Shown one piece after another: positions 4,361 through 5,965 of a DNA stretch of 5,965 bases. Source of the stretch: Clostridia bacterium (GTDB taxonomy: Bacteria > Bacillota_A > Clostridia > Oscillospirales > Acutalibacteraceae); the NCBI GenBank assembly GCA_017547865.1, contig JAFYOA010000245.1:1-5965 (forward strand), in the 5' to 3' direction. The position numbers and the translations under genes are program-made. The notes beneath the pieces were generated by a model. The model was not told the origin of the DNA and ran no database searches. It was given only the letters and a program-made list of their open reading frames with translations. The first letter of the stretch is position 1; every line of letters starts with the position of its first letter.

Positions 4361-5965
4361 ATGAACGTAAAAAAATCACAGCACCAATCATTCTTGCATG
4401 GTGCACTTATTTTAACCATCAGCATGATCATCGTTAAGGTGATCGGTGCGGTCTTTAAAATTCCGCTGAATGCGGTGATCACCGAAGATGGCATGGGTTA
4501 TTTCAATACCGCCTATGCGTTTTATAGCCCGTTGTATGCATTGGCAACGGCCGGTTTCCCTATAGCCATTGCCCGTCTTGTTTCAGAAAACTATACTTTG
4601 GGCCGTTACCGGGATGTACGAACCATTCGCCGTGCGGCAACACGTATTTTCCTGATCACCGGTTCTGTTGGTACGTTGGTCATGTGGATTGGTGCCGGTC
4701 CGTTTTTGGCCATTGCCAATAATGATGGTGCATTCCCGGCTATGCTGATGCTGGCGCCGGCCATTCTGTTCAGCTGCCTGAATTCCATTTATCGCGGTTA
4801 TTATAACGGCCTGCGGAATATGTATCCTACGGCAATCAGTGAGGTTGTCGAAGCAGCTGTTAAGCTTTTGATCGGTCTTACCGGTGCCTGGCTGACCGTA
4901 AGTGTTGCTTTGATGGAATATGAACGTGCCGGCACGGTGTTCGGTGGTGTTGTGGCCAGTGTGGATCATGCCAAAGCCGCCGCACTTCCGTATGCTGCCG
5001 CTGCCGCTATTTTCGGTGTGTCGCTGGGTTCTGTTCTCAGCTTTGTGGCACTGCTGATCTATCATAAGATCAAAGGGGACGATATTTCCAATAAAGAACT
5101 GCATTATGCACCGCCGTCCCATACGATGCACTATACCGTGGTAAAACTGATCAAAGTTGCTATTCCGGTGGGCATCGGTGCGCTGGCAGTTAACATCGCC
5201 AGTGCACTGGATGCGCTGTTCCTGCAGAGCCGCATGTCGGATATCGTGGCGACCCACGCAGATGTTCTGCTGGAAATGTACGAGGGTATGATCACCACAG
5301 TGACGCTGCAGAATCCCCAGGAGCGTCTTTCCAATTACCTGTATGGCTGCTACGGCAACGCCCTAACTGTTTTTATGCTGGTGCCGGCCATTACACAGGC
5401 ATTTGGTACCAGTGCGCTTCCAAATGTGACCGAAGCATGGACCCGCGGTGATAAAAAGGAAATCAAATCCAGTATTGAAAGCGTTGTACGCATCACGGCT
5501 TTGGTGAGCATTCCTGCCGGTTTGGGTATTGCTACATTGGCAGATCCCATTACCCGGATTCTTTTCTCTGGTTCTACCGGTGCTCCTATTACGGCTCGCG
5601 TGCTGATCGTTCTCGGCCTGGCTGCGATTTTCGCTTCGCTTTCCACACCCATTATTTCCATGCTGCAGGCAGTCGGCCGTGTGGATCTTCCGGTGAAGAT
5701 CATGGTGATCAGCCTGTCCATCAAGGTGCTGCTGAACTTTACTCTGGCCGGTATTCCGCAGGTGAATGTCATCGGTGGCGGCGTGGGTACGCTGGTGTGC
5801 TATTTGCTGGAAGTGGTTCTGTCTCTCATCGCCCTGGCAAAAGTTACCAAGGTCTCTATCAGCATGACCACCACTTTCATCAAGCCCGGCATTGCGGCGA
5901 TTCTGTGCTGCATTACCGCGTTTTTGGTGCATGCACTGCTGGATATTTTCCTGCCCAATGTGATT
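4361..5965 (+). CDS. SpoVB/MurJ-like flippase, polysaccharide biosynthesis (MOP superfamily) membrane protein, 3' end outside window
   Basis: The frame stays open to the window edge after 535 codons with no stop. The protein is polytopic, with about 13 hydrophobic segments near residues 14-35, 47-72, 93-118, 125-150, 159-185, 210-235, 262-288, 330-352, 375-400, 410-432, 442-464, 471-495 and 507-530. The family usually has 14, so only a short end should be missing. The N-terminus (FLHGALILTISMIIVKVIGAVFKIPL), EDGMGYFNTAY at 42-52, ATAGFPIAIARLVSE at 62-76 and YRGYYNGLRNMYPTA at 144-158 match SpoVB-type proteins, which are thought to flip lipid-linked cell-wall or spore-cortex precursors across the inner membrane. 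ATG 4361 has a modest AGGA (4353-4356) 4 nt upstream. ATG 4337 in the same frame would add 8 residues (MLDLPQEN) but has no spaced Shine-Dalgarno site. Only a weak promoter-like match (TTGTAC 4295-4300, TTAAAC 4318-4323, 17 bp apart) lies upstream. Whether the substrate is peptidoglycan lipid II, cortex precursor or another polysaccharide is unknown. Confidence 0.9.
   Translation, partial: MNVKKSQHQSFLHGALILTISMIIVKVIGAVFKIPLNAVITEDGMGYFNTAYAFYSPLYALATAGFPIAIARLVSENYTLGRYRDVRTIRRAATRIFLITGSVGTLVMWIGAGPFLAIANNDGAFPAMLMLAPAILFSCLNSIYRGYYNGLRNMYPTAISEVVEAAVKLLIGLTGAWLTVSVALMEYERAGTVFGGVVASVDHAKAAALPYAAAAAIFGVSLGSVLSFVALLIYHKIKGDDISNKELHYAPPSHTMHYTVVKLIKVAIPVGIGALAVNIASALDALFLQSRMSDIVATHADVLLEMYEGMITTVTLQNPQERLSNYLYGCYGNALTVFMLVPAITQAFGTSALPNVTEAWTRGDKKEIKSSIESVVRITALVSIPAGLGIATLADPITRILFSGSTGAPITARVLIVLGLAAIFASLSTPIISMLQAVGRVDLPVKIMVISLSIKVLLNFTLAGIPQVNVIGGGVGTLVCYLLEVVLSLIALAKVTKVSISMTTTFIKPGIAAILCCITAFLVHALLDIFLPNVI

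Noticed and set aside
4583..5257. Long - strand open frame of 224 codons opposite the flippase
   Set aside because: The product is rich in His, Gln, Asn and Arg, as expected from antisense reading of a hydrophobic membrane protein gene; the + strand frame is clearly coding.
5363..5932. Long - strand open frame of 189 codons opposite the flippase end
   Set aside because: Same antisense artefact, with low-complexity Gln/His/Asn/Arg composition and no start signals.

Overview
The window looks like an ordinary chromosomal stretch from a low-to-mid GC Gram-positive anaerobe, most likely a clostridial gut-type bacterium (Oscillospiraceae/Ruminococcaceae-like). The reasons are a Rel C-terminus followed by an MBL-fold hydrolase and HemZ (a block typical of Clostridia), a short uridine-kinase-like nucleoside kinase, a SpoVB-type flippase, purine-rich Shine-Dalgarno sites, and roughly even base composition. 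All genes are on the + strand. This placement is inferred from gene content, not from a database match.

Region 1 (1-2615): the 3' end of a RelA/SpoT-type (p)ppGpp synthetase/hydrolase (zinc-binding/RIS segment plus ACT domain), then an MBL-fold hydrolase 16 nt downstream, then HemZ, a radical SAM protein of the coproporphyrinogen-dehydrogenase family, 21 nt further on. The tight gaps suggest one operon, which ends in a hairpin terminator just after hemZ. The start of hemZ carries an unusual 12-bp perfect inverted repeat followed by two smaller hairpins.

Region 2 (2616-3744): a promoter, a structured leader of about 100 nt with two predicted hairpins, and a 315-residue P-loop nucleoside kinase. 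Its start is set at 2797 by the Shine-Dalgarno site.

Region 3 (3745-4290): a near-consensus sigma-A promoter drives a 119-residue protein of unknown function with a helical body and a C-terminal four-cysteine zinc ribbon, followed by a clear intrinsic terminator.

Region 4 (4291-5965): a polytopic membrane protein of the SpoVB/MurJ-like (MOP superfamily) lipid-linked-oligosaccharide flippase family. It is still open at the right edge after 535 codons, with about 13 of the usual 14 membrane helices present.

The window combines stringent response, tetrapyrrole-related radical SAM chemistry, nucleotide salvage and envelope or spore-wall precursor export. I see no mobile element, CRISPR array, tRNA, rRNA, toxin-antitoxin or defence locus, and no evidence of a wholly new system. 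The points worth a second look are the intragenic hairpins in hemZ, the kinase leader, the unknown zinc-ribbon gene and the altered gene order around relA and hemZ.
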